Positions 53,437-62,057 of a stretch of 64,000 bases of DNA are shown here, piece by piece. The notes under the pieces are model-generated. The model was given only the letters and a program-made list of their open reading frames with translations. It was not told the origin of the DNA and made no database searches. Position 1 is the stretch's first letter, and each line of letters starts with the position of its first letter. The stretch spans positions 868,001 to 932,000 of the forward strand of contig CAWEQI010000003.1 of the NCBI GenBank assembly GCA_963811255.1, given 5' to 3'. The position numbers and the translations under genes are program-made. The DNA is from Croceibacterium_B sp963811255 (lineage in GTDB: Bacteria; Pseudomonadota; Alphaproteobacteria; Sphingomonadales; Sphingomonadaceae).

Positions 53437-54720
53437 ATGGCGAGAGAGGGCGAAAAGGCGCGCTACAACCGCCCGCGGCTTGCGCTGCATGTCCCAGAAC
53501 CCAAGTTCCGCCCTGGCGACAAGGTCGATTTCTCGCATATCCCGGTGCCCGAAGCTGGGGCGCAGGCGCGACCGGACGAAGCCTGCGCCGCCAGCGAGAC
53601 GAACCCGCTGTGCGCCGATCTGGTGCGAGTGCTCGGCGATGATCACCAGGCGCACGGGCCGTGGAACCCGCGGCTGACGGCGGACAAGCTGCGCGCGATC
53701 CTGCGCGACATGGCGCTGGTCCGCGCGTTCGACGAGCGGATGTATCGCGGACAGCGGCAGGGTAAGACCAGCTTCTATATGAAATGCACCGGCGAGGAGG
53801 CGACTAGCGTCGCCGCTGCGCATGCGCTCGCCGGCGACGACATGGTGTTTCCCAGCTATCGTCAGCAAGGCATCCTGATCGCCCGGGGCTATCCGCTGAT
53901 CGAGATGATCAATCAGATCTACTCGAACCGCGGCGACAAGCTGAAGGGCCGACAGCTGCCGATCATGTATTCGAGCCGCAACCACAGCTTCTTCACCATC
54001 AGCGGCAACCTAGCGACGCAAGTGCCGCAGGCGGTCGGCTGGGCGATGGCCAGCGCCATACGGCATGACAGCCGCATCGCCGCAAGCTGGATCGGCGAGG
54101 GCGCGACTGCGGAGGGCGACTTCCATTCGGCGATGACGTTCGCCGCGGTGTACAACGCGCCTGTCGTCGTCAACGTGATCAACAACCAGTGGGCGATCAG
54201 CAGCTTCTCGGGCTTTGCCGGTTCCGAGCGGACGACCTTTGCCGCGCGGGCGATCGGCTACGGCATCGCCGGCCTCAGAATTGACGGCAACGACCCGCTA
54301 GCGGTCTACGCGGCGGAGCGCTGGGCAGCCGACCGGGCGCGGTCGAACAGCGGGCCGACGCTGATCGAGCATTTCACCTACCGTGCCGAGGGACATTCGA
54401 CCTCGGACGATCCGTCGGCCTACCGCTCGGCGCAGGAGCGCGAGGAATGGCCGCTCGGCGATCCGATCATGCGCCTCAAGCGCCACCTGATCGCCATCGG
54501 CGAATGGTCGGTTGAGCAGCAGGAGGCAATGGACCTCGAGCTCGCCGAGGAGGTCAAGGCGGCGACCAAGGAGGCGGAGAAGAACGGCATCCTCGGTCAC
54601 GGCCTGCATCACCCGTTTCACACCATGTTCGAGGATGTGTTCGAAGAGCTGCCGTGGCACCTTGAGGAGCAGGCGGACCAGGCGATTCGCGAAAGGCAGA
54701 TCAAGTGGCCTCAATCGTAG
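53437..54720 (+). CDS. bkdA: Branched-chain 2-oxoacid dehydrogenase E1 alpha subunit
   Basis: A 427-residue thiamine-diphosphate-dependent decarboxylase subunit for leucine, isoleucine and valine catabolism. It has the longer N-terminal extension of bacterial BCKDH (RPRLALHVPEPKFRPGDKVD). The body carries RGQRQGKTSFYMKCTGEEA, MYSSRNHSFFTISGNLATQ and the ThDP motif GEGATAEGDFHSAM with NVINNQWAIS. The phosphorylation-loop region RAEGHSTSDDPSAYRS is intact. The ribosome-binding site GGGAGAG precedes the ATG. It overlaps the E1 beta start by 16 bp. Confidence 0.92.
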   Translation: MAREGEKARYNRPRLALHVPEPKFRPGDKVDFSHIPVPEAGAQARPDEACAASETNPLCADLVRVLGDDHQAHGPWNPRLTADKLRAILRDMALVRAFDERMYRGQRQGKTSFYMKCTGEEATSVAAAHALAGDDMVFPSYRQQGILIARGYPLIEMINQIYSNRGDKLKGRQLPIMYSSRNHSFFTISGNLATQVPQAVGWAMASAIRHDSRIAASWIGEGATAEGDFHSAMTFAAVYNAPVVVNVINNQWAISSFSGFAGSERTTFAARAIGYGIAGLRIDGNDPLAVYAAERWAADRARSNSGPTLIEHFTYRAEGHSTSDDPSAYRSAQEREEWPLGDPIMRLKRHLIAIGEWSVEQQEAMDLELAEEVKAATKEAEKNGILGHGLHHPFHTMFEDVFEELPWHLEEQADQAIRERQIKWPQS

Positions 54721-55766
54721 ACTCCGACGCCGTCAGCCTGTCGGACGCGCCGGTCCGCAGCCTCAACATGATCGAGGCGATCAACGACGCGCTCGATATC
54801 ATGCTCGAGCGCGATCCCGACGTGATCGTGATGGGCGAGGATGTCGGCTACTTCGGCGGCGTGTTCCGCTGCACCGCGGGCCTGCAGGAGAAATACGGCA
54901 AGACCCGCGTGTTCGACACCCCGATCAGCGAATGCGGGATCATCGGGGTCGCCGTGGGGATGGGCGCCTACGGTCTGCGGCCTGTGCCCGAAATTCAGTT
55001 CGCCGACTACATCTACCCCGGGCTCGACCAGCTGATCAGCGAGGCGGCGCGGCTGCGCTATCGCTCGGCCGGCGAGTTCATCGCGCCGATGACCGTGCGT
55101 TCTCCTTTCGGCGGCGGCATCTTCGGCGGGCAGACCCACAGCCAGAGCCCGGAGGCGATTTTCACTCACGTGGCGGGCCTCAAGACGGTCGTGCCGAGCA
55201 CCCCGCATGATGCCAAGGGCCTGCTGATCGCGGCGATCGAGGATAACGACCCGGTGATCTTCTTCGAGCCCAAGCGGATCTACAACGGCCCCTTCGACGG
55301 CTACTACGACAAGCCGACCAAACCTTGGAAGGATCACGCTGATGCCAAGGTGCCGCAAGGTTACTATTCCATCCCGCTCGGTAAGGCCCGGGTGGTCCGC
55401 GAAGGGCAGGCGCTGACCGTGCTCGCCTACGGCACGATGGTCCACGTCGCCGAGGCGGTGTGCCGCGAGAAGGGGATCGACGCCGAAATCCTCGACTTGC
55501 GCACGCTCGTCCCGCTCGACATCGAGGCTGTGGAAAAGTCTGTGGAAAAGACGGGGCGCTGCCTGGTGATACACGAGGCGACACGCACCTCGGGCTTCGG
55601 TGCCGAGTTGGCCGCCTTGGTGCAGGAGCGCTGTTTCTATCACCTGGAAGCGCCGGTCGAGCGGGTGACCGGCTTCGACACGCCTTATCCGCACAGCCTC
55701 GAATGGGCCTATTTCCCCGGGCCGATCCGGACCGGCGAGGCGATCGACAAGCTGCTGGGGGCCTGA
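54705..55766 (+). CDS. bkdB: Branched-chain 2-oxoacid dehydrogenase E1 beta subunit
   Basis: A 353-residue partner of E1 alpha, forming the alpha2beta2 decarboxylase. Transketolase-like pyrimidine-binding domain: NMIEAINDALDIMLERDPDV, MGEDVGYFGGVFRCTAGL, FADYIYPGLDQLISEAARL. The C-terminal domain has LTVLAYGTMVHVAEAV and LDLRTLVPLDIEAVEKS. Only 2 bp separate it from the E2 gene. Confidence 0.93.
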   Translation: MASIVDSDAVSLSDAPVRSLNMIEAINDALDIMLERDPDVIVMGEDVGYFGGVFRCTAGLQEKYGKTRVFDTPISECGIIGVAVGMGAYGLRPVPEIQFADYIYPGLDQLISEAARLRYRSAGEFIAPMTVRSPFGGGIFGGQTHSQSPEAIFTHVAGLKTVVPSTPHDAKGLLIAAIEDNDPVIFFEPKRIYNGPFDGYYDKPTKPWKDHADAKVPQGYYSIPLGKARVVREGQALTVLAYGTMVHVAEAVCREKGIDAEILDLRTLVPLDIEAVEKSVEKTGRCLVIHEATRTSGFGAELAALVQERCFYHLEAPVERVTGFDTPYPHSLEWAYFPGPIRTGEAIDKLLGA

Positions 55767-55768
55767 GC

Positions 55769-57154
55769 GTGGCGAAGTTCGTCTTCAACCTGCCCGACAT
55801 CGGCGAGGGCATCGCCGAGGCCGAGATCGTCGCCTGGCACGTGAAGGTCGGCGATCGGGTCGAGGAAGACGGCCGCCTGGCCGACATGATGACCGATAAG
55901 GCGACCGTGGAGATGGAAAGCCCGGTCGCCGGGACGGTCGTGCAGGTCGCCGGCGAGGAAGGCGAGACGGTCGCGATCGGCAGTCCGCTGGTGGTAATCG
56001 AGACCGAAGGCGAAGTGCCGGAGGACGTGATCGAGGCGAACGCGGCGGTTGTGGAGGCGCCGGCGCCGAAGGCCGAGGTGGTTGAGGAGGAGATCGACGC
56101 CGAAACGCCGGACGCCGCCGAGGTCGAGAAGGTCATTGAGGAGGCGGGGGAGCTTGAGGCAGGAGAACCCACCTCTCCGCCCGTTCGTCCCGAGCCCGTC
56201 GAAGGACCGTCTTTTTCTTCGAGCGTGGCGCCGAAAGGGCAGAACGGCGCTTCGACAGGCTCAGGGCGAACGGACAATGGAAAGAAAGTCCTCGCCAGCC
56301 CCGCCGTACGCGCGCGGGCGAAGGAACTGGGCATCGACCTCGCCGAAGTCCGCCCGGCCGAGGACGGGCGCATCCGCCATTCGGACCTCGACGCGTTCCT
56401 TTCCTATGGCGGTGCCAAGGGCTACGCCCCCGCGGGCTCGCCGATGCGCGACGAGGACATCAAGGTTATCGGCCTGCGCCGCCGCATCGCCGAGAACATG
56501 GCCGCGTCGAAGCGTCACATCCCGCACTTCACTTACGTCGAGGAATGCGACGTCACCGACCTCGAGAAGCTGCGCAACGATCTCAACGAAAACCGCGGCG
56601 CCAAGCCCAAGCTGACCCTGCTGCCGCTGCTGATCACCGCGATCTGCCGGGCGTTGCCCGAATTCCCGATGATCAACGCCCGATACGACGACGAGGCGAA
56701 CGTCATCCACCGCTCGGGCGCGGTCCACCTCGGCATGGCGACGATGACCGACGCCGGACTTATGGTCCCGGTGATTCGCGACGCGCAGGTCAAGAACCTG
56801 TGGCAGCTCGCGGCCGAGATCGCCCGCCTGGCCGATGCCGCCCGCAACGGCAGCGCGAAATCGGATGAGCTGTCCGGTTCGACTCTCACGATCACATCGC
56901 TCGGCCCTCTCGGCGGGATCGCTTCGACCCCGGTGATCAACCGCCCCGAAGTGGCGATCATCGGCCCCAACCGAATCGTCGAACGGCCGATGTTCGTGCC
57001 CGACGACACCGGTGGCGAGCGCATCGCCCGGCGCAAGCTGATGAACCTGTCGGTCAGCTGCGATCACCGCGTGGTCGACGGCTACGACGCGGCGGCCTTC
57101 GTCCAGGCGGTCAAGAAGCTGCTCGAAACACCGGTACTTCTGCTCGCCGGTTGA
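55769..57154 (+). CDS. bkdC: Branched-chain 2-oxoacid dehydrogenase E2 (dihydrolipoamide acyltransferase)
   Basis: A 461-residue core subunit starting at GTG 55769. The lipoyl domain (1-80) has the lipoylated Lys44 in MTDKATVEME. An acidic/Pro linker is followed by the peripheral-subunit-binding domain (about 172-210; ASPAVRARAKELGIDLAEV) and the catalytic domain with SCDHRVVDGYDAAAF at the C-terminus. The linker at residues 138-168 is encoded by a palindromic repeat element (56181-56273), read through in frame. No lpd (E3) gene follows. Confidence 0.93.
   Translation: MAKFVFNLPDIGEGIAEAEIVAWHVKVGDRVEEDGRLADMMTDKATVEMESPVAGTVVQVAGEEGETVAIGSPLVVIETEGEVPEDVIEANAAVVEAPAPKAEVVEEEIDAETPDAAEVEKVIEEAGELEAGEPTSPPVRPEPVEGPSFSSSVAPKGQNGASTGSGRTDNGKKVLASPAVRARAKELGIDLAEVRPAEDGRIRHSDLDAFLSYGGAKGYAPAGSPMRDEDIKVIGLRRRIAENMAASKRHIPHFTYVEECDVTDLEKLRNDLNENRGAKPKLTLLPLLITAICRALPEFPMINARYDDEANVIHRSGAVHLGMATMTDAGLMVPVIRDAQVKNLWQLAAEIARLADAARNGSAKSDELSGSTLTITSLGPLGGIASTPVINRPEVAIIGPNRIVERPMFVPDDTGGERIARRKLMNLSVSCDHRVVDGYDAAAFVQAVKKLLETPVLLLAG
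56181..56273. repeat. REP-like palindromic element inside the E2 linker
   Basis: Two 24-base arms (56181-56204 and 56250-56273) are inverted copies matching at 21 of 24 positions, with a 45-base interior. The arms contain GAGCCCGTCGAAG and CTTCGACAGGCTC, a core I recognise from abundant intergenic repeats in sphingomonads. Here it is in frame in coding DNA and translates as PVRPEPVEGPS through STGSGRT. Confidence 0.8.
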
Positions 57155-57155
57155 T

Positions 57156-57758
57156 GTGATAAAAGCGGGCGTGGCTCGTGACACGCGCATCGACGCCTAC
57201 ATCGGCAAATCGGCCGGCTTCGCTCGGCCGATCCTCGAACACTTGCGCGAGCTGGTCCACCAGACCATCCCCGGCGTCGGCGAGGCGATCAAGTGGGGCA
57301 TGCCGCACTTTACCCACAAGGGGAAGAACGTCGCCGGGATGGCCGCGTTCAAGGAACATTGCGCATTCACCATTCACGGCGAGGGACGCCACGGGGACGA
57401 CGGGATGGGCTCCTGCGGCAAGCTGACCGCGTTGGCCGACTTGCCGCCGGACGAGGTACTCGTCGCCCACGTGAGTAAGGCCGTCGAACGGATCGATGCC
57501 GAAGGCAGCGCTGTCAAGCGCAGGGCTCGGGCGAAGCCCCGGGACGAAATGGCAGTGCCGCAGGACTTTGCCGCCGCCTTGCGCGACAACTGCAAGGCGC
57601 AGGCGACATTCGACGGCTTTCCGCCTTCGCAACGGCGCGAATACCTCGAATGGATTACCGTGGCGAAGCAGGGCGCGACCCGCGCCAGGCGCCTCGCCAC
57701 CGCGGTCGAATGGCTCGCCGAAGGCAAGCGCCGCAACTGGAAATACGAAACTCGCTAG
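57156..57758 (+). CDS. DUF1801/YdeI-family protein
   Basis: A 200-residue cytoplasmic protein. The N-terminal DUF1801 (YdhG-like) half shows HLRELVHQTIPGVGEAIKWG and PHFTHKGKNVAGMAAFKEHC. The C-terminal YdeI-type helical part shows FDGFPPSQRREYLEWITVAK and RRLATAVEWLAEGKRRNWKY. The GTG at 57156 is used; a GTG at 57171 is equally possible. Function is unknown. It follows E2 by 1 bp but is probably not part of the dehydrogenase. Confidence 0.82.
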   Translation: MIKAGVARDTRIDAYIGKSAGFARPILEHLRELVHQTIPGVGEAIKWGMPHFTHKGKNVAGMAAFKEHCAFTIHGEGRHGDDGMGSCGKLTALADLPPDEVLVAHVSKAVERIDAEGSAVKRRARAKPRDEMAVPQDFAAALRDNCKAQATFDGFPPSQRREYLEWITVAKQGATRARRLATAVEWLAEGKRRNWKYETR

Positions 57759-57825
57759 CGGTCGTTGACACCCTGCGGCCCCTGCCTTAGGGGCGCGGCT
57801 CCCAAGCGGTTCGACGCCCCATTGC

Positions 57826-57880
<55 letters not shown>

Positions 57881-57902
<22 letters not shown>

Positions 57903-58120
57903 CTTGGGGGTTTCCAGCGGCCGGTCTCCATCCAGATCAGGAAGCGTCTCAGCGGCAGCAGCCAGGCGACGCCGAGCACGAGATAAACGACCGTTTGCGC
58001 CCACACCGGCAGCGCGCCGATCCACTGCGAGGCCCACACAATCGCTCCGGCGTAAACCACCAGCGCGATCAGCAGGGCGAGAATGCCCAAGGGAATCCGC
58101 AGCGTCGGCTCGGTGCGCAT
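57881..58120 (-). CDS. DUF2842 small membrane protein
   Basis: A 79-residue inner-membrane protein with two TM helices (about 10-32 and 40-58) and the family ending LLPLRRFLIWMETGRWKPP. The last residues are encoded by sequence that is also the 3' part of the convergent tRNA-Asp gene (overlap 57881-57902). The start overlaps the fthC stop by one base. The family has no known function but is conserved in alphaproteobacteria. Confidence 0.8.
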
Positions 58121-58731
58121 CAGAACTGGCCGAGCAGGCGGGTCGGGGTGATCACGCCGGTCAGGCCCATGTCGTGCGGCTCAATCGGCAGCTCGGGCAC
58201 TTCCTGCATGTCCCACGCGAGGCCGAAGCGGATCGCGTCAGGATGCGCGCCGAGCCACTTGTCGTAGAACCCGCCGCCCTGGCCGAGCCTGTCGCCGCGC
58301 GCGGTGAAGGCGACCAGCGGCATGAACAGCACGTCGGGTACCACCTCGGGCGCCGTCTCGCTGCCCTGCATCAGCCCGAAATAGCCCTTGGCGAGGTCGC
58401 TCTCGGCGAATGGATCGGTGTGGGCGCGAAAGATCATCGGCGTCTGCAGGTTCACCAGCCACGGCAGGGCGATCGTGTGCCCGCGCTCCAAGAAGAATTT
58501 CGCGTAGCCGCTCGCCGGCGCCTCGCCGGGATCGGCGCGATAGAGGCCGATCGTCGCGTCTTCGGGAATGAGATCGAGCACTGCCGCCGGCGGCCGGTGG
58601 AACACCAGCGCGCTGACTTCGCTCGGCAGGGAGGCGGCGTACTCCACGCGCGCCTTGCGGAGCCGGTTGCGGATTTGCTTCTTCTGCTCAGTGATGGCGG
58701 GACCGGACATGGCGCCGCCCATGCCGCGCAA
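58120..58731 (-). CDS. fthC: 5-formyltetrahydrofolate cyclo-ligase
   Basis: A 203-residue enzyme converting 5-formyl-THF to 5,10-methenyl-THF with ATP. Hallmarks are RNRLRKARVEYA near the N-terminus, IGLYRADPGEAP, and the signature LVAFTARGDRLGQGGGFYDKW. The start could be 58731 or the Met at 58710 (MSGPAIT). In many proteobacteria this gene lies next to 6S RNA and zapA. Here a 3-kb pair of genes separates it from them. Confidence 0.9.
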   Translation of the reverse strand: MRGMGGAMSGPAITEQKKQIRNRLRKARVEYAASLPSEVSALVFHRPPAAVLDLIPEDATIGLYRADPGEAPASGYAKFFLERGHTIALPWLVNLQTPMIFRAHTDPFAESDLAKGYFGLMQGSETAPEVVPDVLFMPLVAFTARGDRLGQGGGFYDKWLGAHPDAIRFGLAWDMQEVPELPIEPHDMGLTGVITPTRLLGQF

Positions 58732-58869
58732 CGGACGTGAAGTCGAGGTTTTCAGAACTTTTCAGAACTGGGGAAAGACCCACGCGGCGCATCGGACAAG
58801 ATGCCGCGGTTCCGGTGAGCCTGACGGATGGCTGCTCGCCAGGGAGCGCTACTTACCGTGGGGAAACAC

Positions 58870-60603
58870 ATGTTGCGCAAGTATAGGATGGTCTTGTTTG
58901 CCGCTTCGGCGCTGTCAGGCTGTATGACTCCGGGAACCAGCGAGCCTCCGGGCCTGGGGCCGATAGACTCCGGCGGTTCCGAGGTGGATTCGGTCATCCC
59001 CGACCTGTCGAAGGGCGTAGTTCTTGATGACGGGACGGGTTATCACCAGCCCGGGCTCGACGAGCTGATCGATCTGATTGCGGTGGCGAAGGCGCAATGC
59101 GACCCTGAGCGCTACGATCGCTATCGCAAGCAGCTCGCCGATGGTGCCGCCAAGGAGCGAGCCGATCTGGTCAAGCATGGTGAGGATCCCAAGGCCGATC
59201 CGCGGATGGCGAAAATGGACGCCGCGTTGAAGGCCTACCCGCCCATGCTTGCGGCTTGTGGAAGCAAGGGACAGTCTACCGAGAGCGGGGACGGGGCCTT
59301 GACTCCTTCGGTACGGTCGCAGCTGCCTCCGGGCGGGAAGATCAAGGCGGAAGAGGACAACCCGATAAATCGGATCATGGATCGGGCCAAGCCGGCCAGC
59401 GACGAGCTGTACCGGCTCGTGACCAGCGGCTGTCCCGACCCCAATCGCGCCCGCGAGGATCTGGCGACTCTCGAACGCGCGGCGGCCGATTTGCGGCGCC
59501 TGGAGAAGGCTGCAACCGAGCTGGGAAAGAACAAGGATTATAGCACCGTCGACCCCAATGATGCGGCTCACTTTGCCTCGCTGCTCGAACGGGCGGTGCG
59601 CGACTACGGCAAGGATGTTGCGAAGTGCGAGGAGAATCAGAGGCTCCGAAGAAATTATGAAAAGCTGTCCTGGTCGGGGTTCCCCAAGCTGACGATCGGC
59701 GGCAGCGTCGGCCAGGTCCACCTCCCGCAAGCCGGCATCGGCTTTCAGCGCATGGGAGCATACGGAGAGGCGCCCGAGCGCTTCGCCTTCTGGACGCCGA
59801 AGAGGCTGACGACTTATGGTCTCGGCGGCTCGTTCGACGTTGGAAGCCATTTCCGCGTATCGTTCGGCTACGACCACGGCAAAAGCACCGACGGCTTCTC
59901 CATCGATCCCGACAGCGGCATCGACAGCGGGATCGTGTACGGCGGCCTCAGCCCGTCGGGGAGTTCGGGCATCATTTCGCCCTTCGGGCTCTCGGGCGAC
60001 GTTTCGACCAAATACGACCACTGGTTCGCCGACGCCACATACCGATGGGTCCATCAACCGGCGGTCGACCTCGCTTTCTACGGCCGGTTCTCGCACGACA
60101 GTACCGGCTTCCGAGAAAGCGCGTGGGGGTCGGGCGAACTCTACGGGAACCAGTACGATCTGGCCCAAACCCGCGACCAATCGATCCACGAGGACCGCTA
60201 TGAGGCGGGGGCCTCGGTCACGCTGCGCTATCGGCCGATGAACCTGGTGGTGCCTTATGCGCGCTTTTTCGCCGGGGCCTATTATCGTTCGACCAAGATG
60301 CAATCGCGCGAACACGACACCAGCAACTTCGGGCCCTCCGAAGACCAGGACTTCACCCTCGAGTCCAGCCAAACCGATCACTCGTTCGCGTTCCATGGAG
60401 GCGGCGAGTTGGGGCTGGAATTCAAGGTTTCTCCCAAGGTCTCGCTCATGGCGGGGGCCTCGGCGGAATACTGGTCGAAGGTCGGCCAGCTCGTGAACCC
60501 TTACTCCGGCGATCAGGTGTATTACGACGGGATCACCACCCACCTGGGCGACACCGACATGTCGGCGTGGAAGGGGTTCGCCGGCGTGAAGGTGCGGTAC
60601 TAG
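58870..60603 (+). CDS. Lipoprotein with duplicated Cys-bounded helical repeat and C-terminal beta-barrel
   Basis: A 577-residue protein starting at 58870 behind GGGGAAA. A lipobox ASALSGC gives acylated Cys18. Residues 64-130 and 178-253 look like two copies of a helical unit, each beginning and ending near a Cys (C77/C130 and C188/C253) and containing a DP motif. From about 268 to the end the sequence alternates hydrophobic and polar residues in aromatic-rich strands (FRVSFGYDHG, WFADATYRWV, ASVTLRYRP, FAFHGGGELGLEFKV). It finishes at KVRY, the aromatic ending of outer-membrane barrels. A lipid anchor plus a barrel is unusual. I do not recognise the family. Confidence 0.75.
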   Translation: MLRKYRMVLFAASALSGCMTPGTSEPPGLGPIDSGGSEVDSVIPDLSKGVVLDDGTGYHQPGLDELIDLIAVAKAQCDPERYDRYRKQLADGAAKERADLVKHGEDPKADPRMAKMDAALKAYPPMLAACGSKGQSTESGDGALTPSVRSQLPPGGKIKAEEDNPINRIMDRAKPASDELYRLVTSGCPDPNRAREDLATLERAAADLRRLEKAATELGKNKDYSTVDPNDAAHFASLLERAVRDYGKDVAKCEENQRLRRNYEKLSWSGFPKLTIGGSVGQVHLPQAGIGFQRMGAYGEAPERFAFWTPKRLTTYGLGGSFDVGSHFRVSFGYDHGKSTDGFSIDPDSGIDSGIVYGGLSPSGSSGIISPFGLSGDVSTKYDHWFADATYRWVHQPAVDLAFYGRFSHDSTGFRESAWGSGELYGNQYDLAQTRDQSIHEDRYEAGASVTLRYRPMNLVVPYARFFAGAYYRSTKMQSREHDTSNFGPSEDQDFTLESSQTDHSFAFHGGGELGLEFKVSPKVSLMAGASAEYWSKVGQLVNPYSGDQVYYDGITTHLGDTDMSAWKGFAGVKVRY

Positions 60604-61464
60604 CCGCCGCGATTGTTTAGCTCCGGAGGGGTTTCACCGAACAGCGGCAAGATCGCCGCGTAGAGCTGCTCGCGCTTCACCGCCACGCCTTGGCCGCCGG
60701 ATTGGGCCACGAGATTGCGCTGCGCGTCGGACGAGTACACGGTGTAGACGAAGAACGGCCGGCGATCCCCTCGCGATCGTATCGCGTTGAGCAACTCGAG
60801 CCCGGCAAGCGGTTTGTTGTTGCGTCCCATATCCGAAATCACCGCGCCATAGGCGTACATTCGCAGCAAGGTCAGCGCGTCCTTGGTGGTCTTGACCTGA
60901 TAAACGCCGATTCTGTGTTGTTCGAGATAGCGCTTTTCGGCGAGGTTGTTTTCCGGGTGATCGTCGACCCAGAGGACGCGGCCGATCGAATCGGCGGGCT
61001 CGCCGTTGACGACCTCCTTGCGCCCGCTGGCCTGCCACGGCGTTACCAGCGACCAAGTTGCCAGTCCCACCAGGAGCGCCGCGACGAACACGAATAGCGG
61101 GCGAAGGAACATCGGCTGGCGACGCGAGGGGGCGACCCTCGTCGGCGTGGTTGCCGAATGCTCGACCTCGGCCGCGAGTTCGATAGCCGTAGCCGTGAAC
61201 CGTCTCCAGTGCCCGTCCGTCCCGGTCCAGTGCCGTGCGCAATCGGCCGATCGCCTTGGCCAGCGAGTTCTCGTGCACCACTCGGCCCGGCCACCCGGCT
61301 TCGAGCAAACGGTCCTTGTCGACGTCGCGGCCGGCTTCCTTCAACAGCAGAGTAAGGATGGCAATGCAGGAACGATCGAGTTCGACAGCTCGCCCGGCGA
61401 CAATCAGCCTCCGCTGCGCCTGATGGAATTCGACGTCGCCGAAACGCTGCTCTCCGTTATCCAT
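60600..61464 (-). CDS. Membrane-anchored regulator: wHTH, TM, receiver-like domain (apparent +1 frameshift)
   Basis: Read directly, an OmpR/CadC-type winged helix (about 1-95; ENSLAKAIGRLRTALDRDGR, ETVHGYGYR) lies in one frame. A TM segment plus receiver-like domain follows in another. Removing one of two T at 61179-61180 joins them as GYGYR-LAAEVE, giving 287 residues. One TM (about 119-140; FVFVAALLVGLATW) precedes a receiver fold (163-287) with RVLWVDDHPENN, candidate phospho-acceptor Asp211 in AVISDMGRN, Thr241 and Lys263. A receiver beyond the TM would be outside the cytoplasm in a simple one-pass topology, which is odd. It ends on CTAG shared with the convergent lipoprotein gene. Confidence 0.75.
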
Positions 61465-61549
61465 CGGCCCCCCATCGACCCATCGACGCGGCCACTTTAT
61501 GTCGATGGCTCGGTCATCGTCAATTTGCTCGCAATAGGCGGGAAAGTGG

Positions 61550-61680
61550 CGGAACCACCATGGGTCGGAGCCGGGAAATTCTCTGACGCCTCAACGTCAG
61601 GTGGGCGCCGTATGCACCGGCCCTCGGGTTTCTCTTGCGAGAAGGGGCCCGCGAACCGGGCAGGGACAGCTCCCATGGAT
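61550..61680 (-). ncRNA. ssrS: Candidate 6S RNA
   Basis: Minus-strand sequence downstream of zapA folds as a long interrupted hairpin. The outer stem pairs CCATGGG-AGC (61678-61669 side) with GCTCC-GA-CCCATGG (61558 side). A top hairpin has GGCCC/GGGCC and TTCTC-GCAA-GAGAA. A small hairpin CTGACG/CGTCAG lies in the 3' half, as in the 6S central bubble. TATAAG sits a few bases upstream as a possible -10. The zapA-ssrS-fthC order of proteobacteria supports the call. Ends are approximate. Confidence 0.55.
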
Positions 61681-61739
61681 TGCTTATAGCCTCAGGGATA
61701 TTCGATCGGCGCGTGCCGGGCAGTCCCGCCACGGCTTAT

Positions 61740-62057
61740 CTAGGGGGCCGGCGCGCCGTTCTCAAGCCGTTCGGCCAGTACTTCGAGCGTTTCGGCGAGC
61801 GATTCCAACGGGCCGGCGACCTCGGGCCCCGAGGTATCGGCGACAGAGTCGTTGCCCTGCTTTAGCTCGTGGTTCTCGTCGGCCAGCAGCAGTGCGGCGT
61901 AGAGCAGGGCGCGGGCCTCCGACTGGCTGGCGATGTTGGGCATGTCCAGCAGCTTGCCGTTGATCGCGCGGCCGAGCATCGAAATGTGCGATTCCTCGCC
62001 TTCGGCGCAGGCGACGGTGAACTTGCGTCCGGCGATGTCGAGCGTGACGTTGCTCAT
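61740..62057 (-). CDS. zapA: Cell division protein ZapA
   Basis: A 105-residue FtsZ-ring stabiliser. Typical start MSNVTLDIAGRKFTVACAEG, then HISMLGRAINGKL and SEARALLYAALLLADENHEL, with a coiled-coil C-terminus (LESLAETLEVLAERLENG). Its start overlaps the upstream small coiled-coil gene by 4 bp, and the candidate 6S RNA follows on the same strand. Confidence 0.92.
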   Translation of the reverse strand: MSNVTLDIAGRKFTVACAEGEESHISMLGRAINGKLLDMPNIASQSEARALLYAALLLADENHELKQGNDSVADTSGPEVAGPLESLAETLEVLAERLENGAPAP

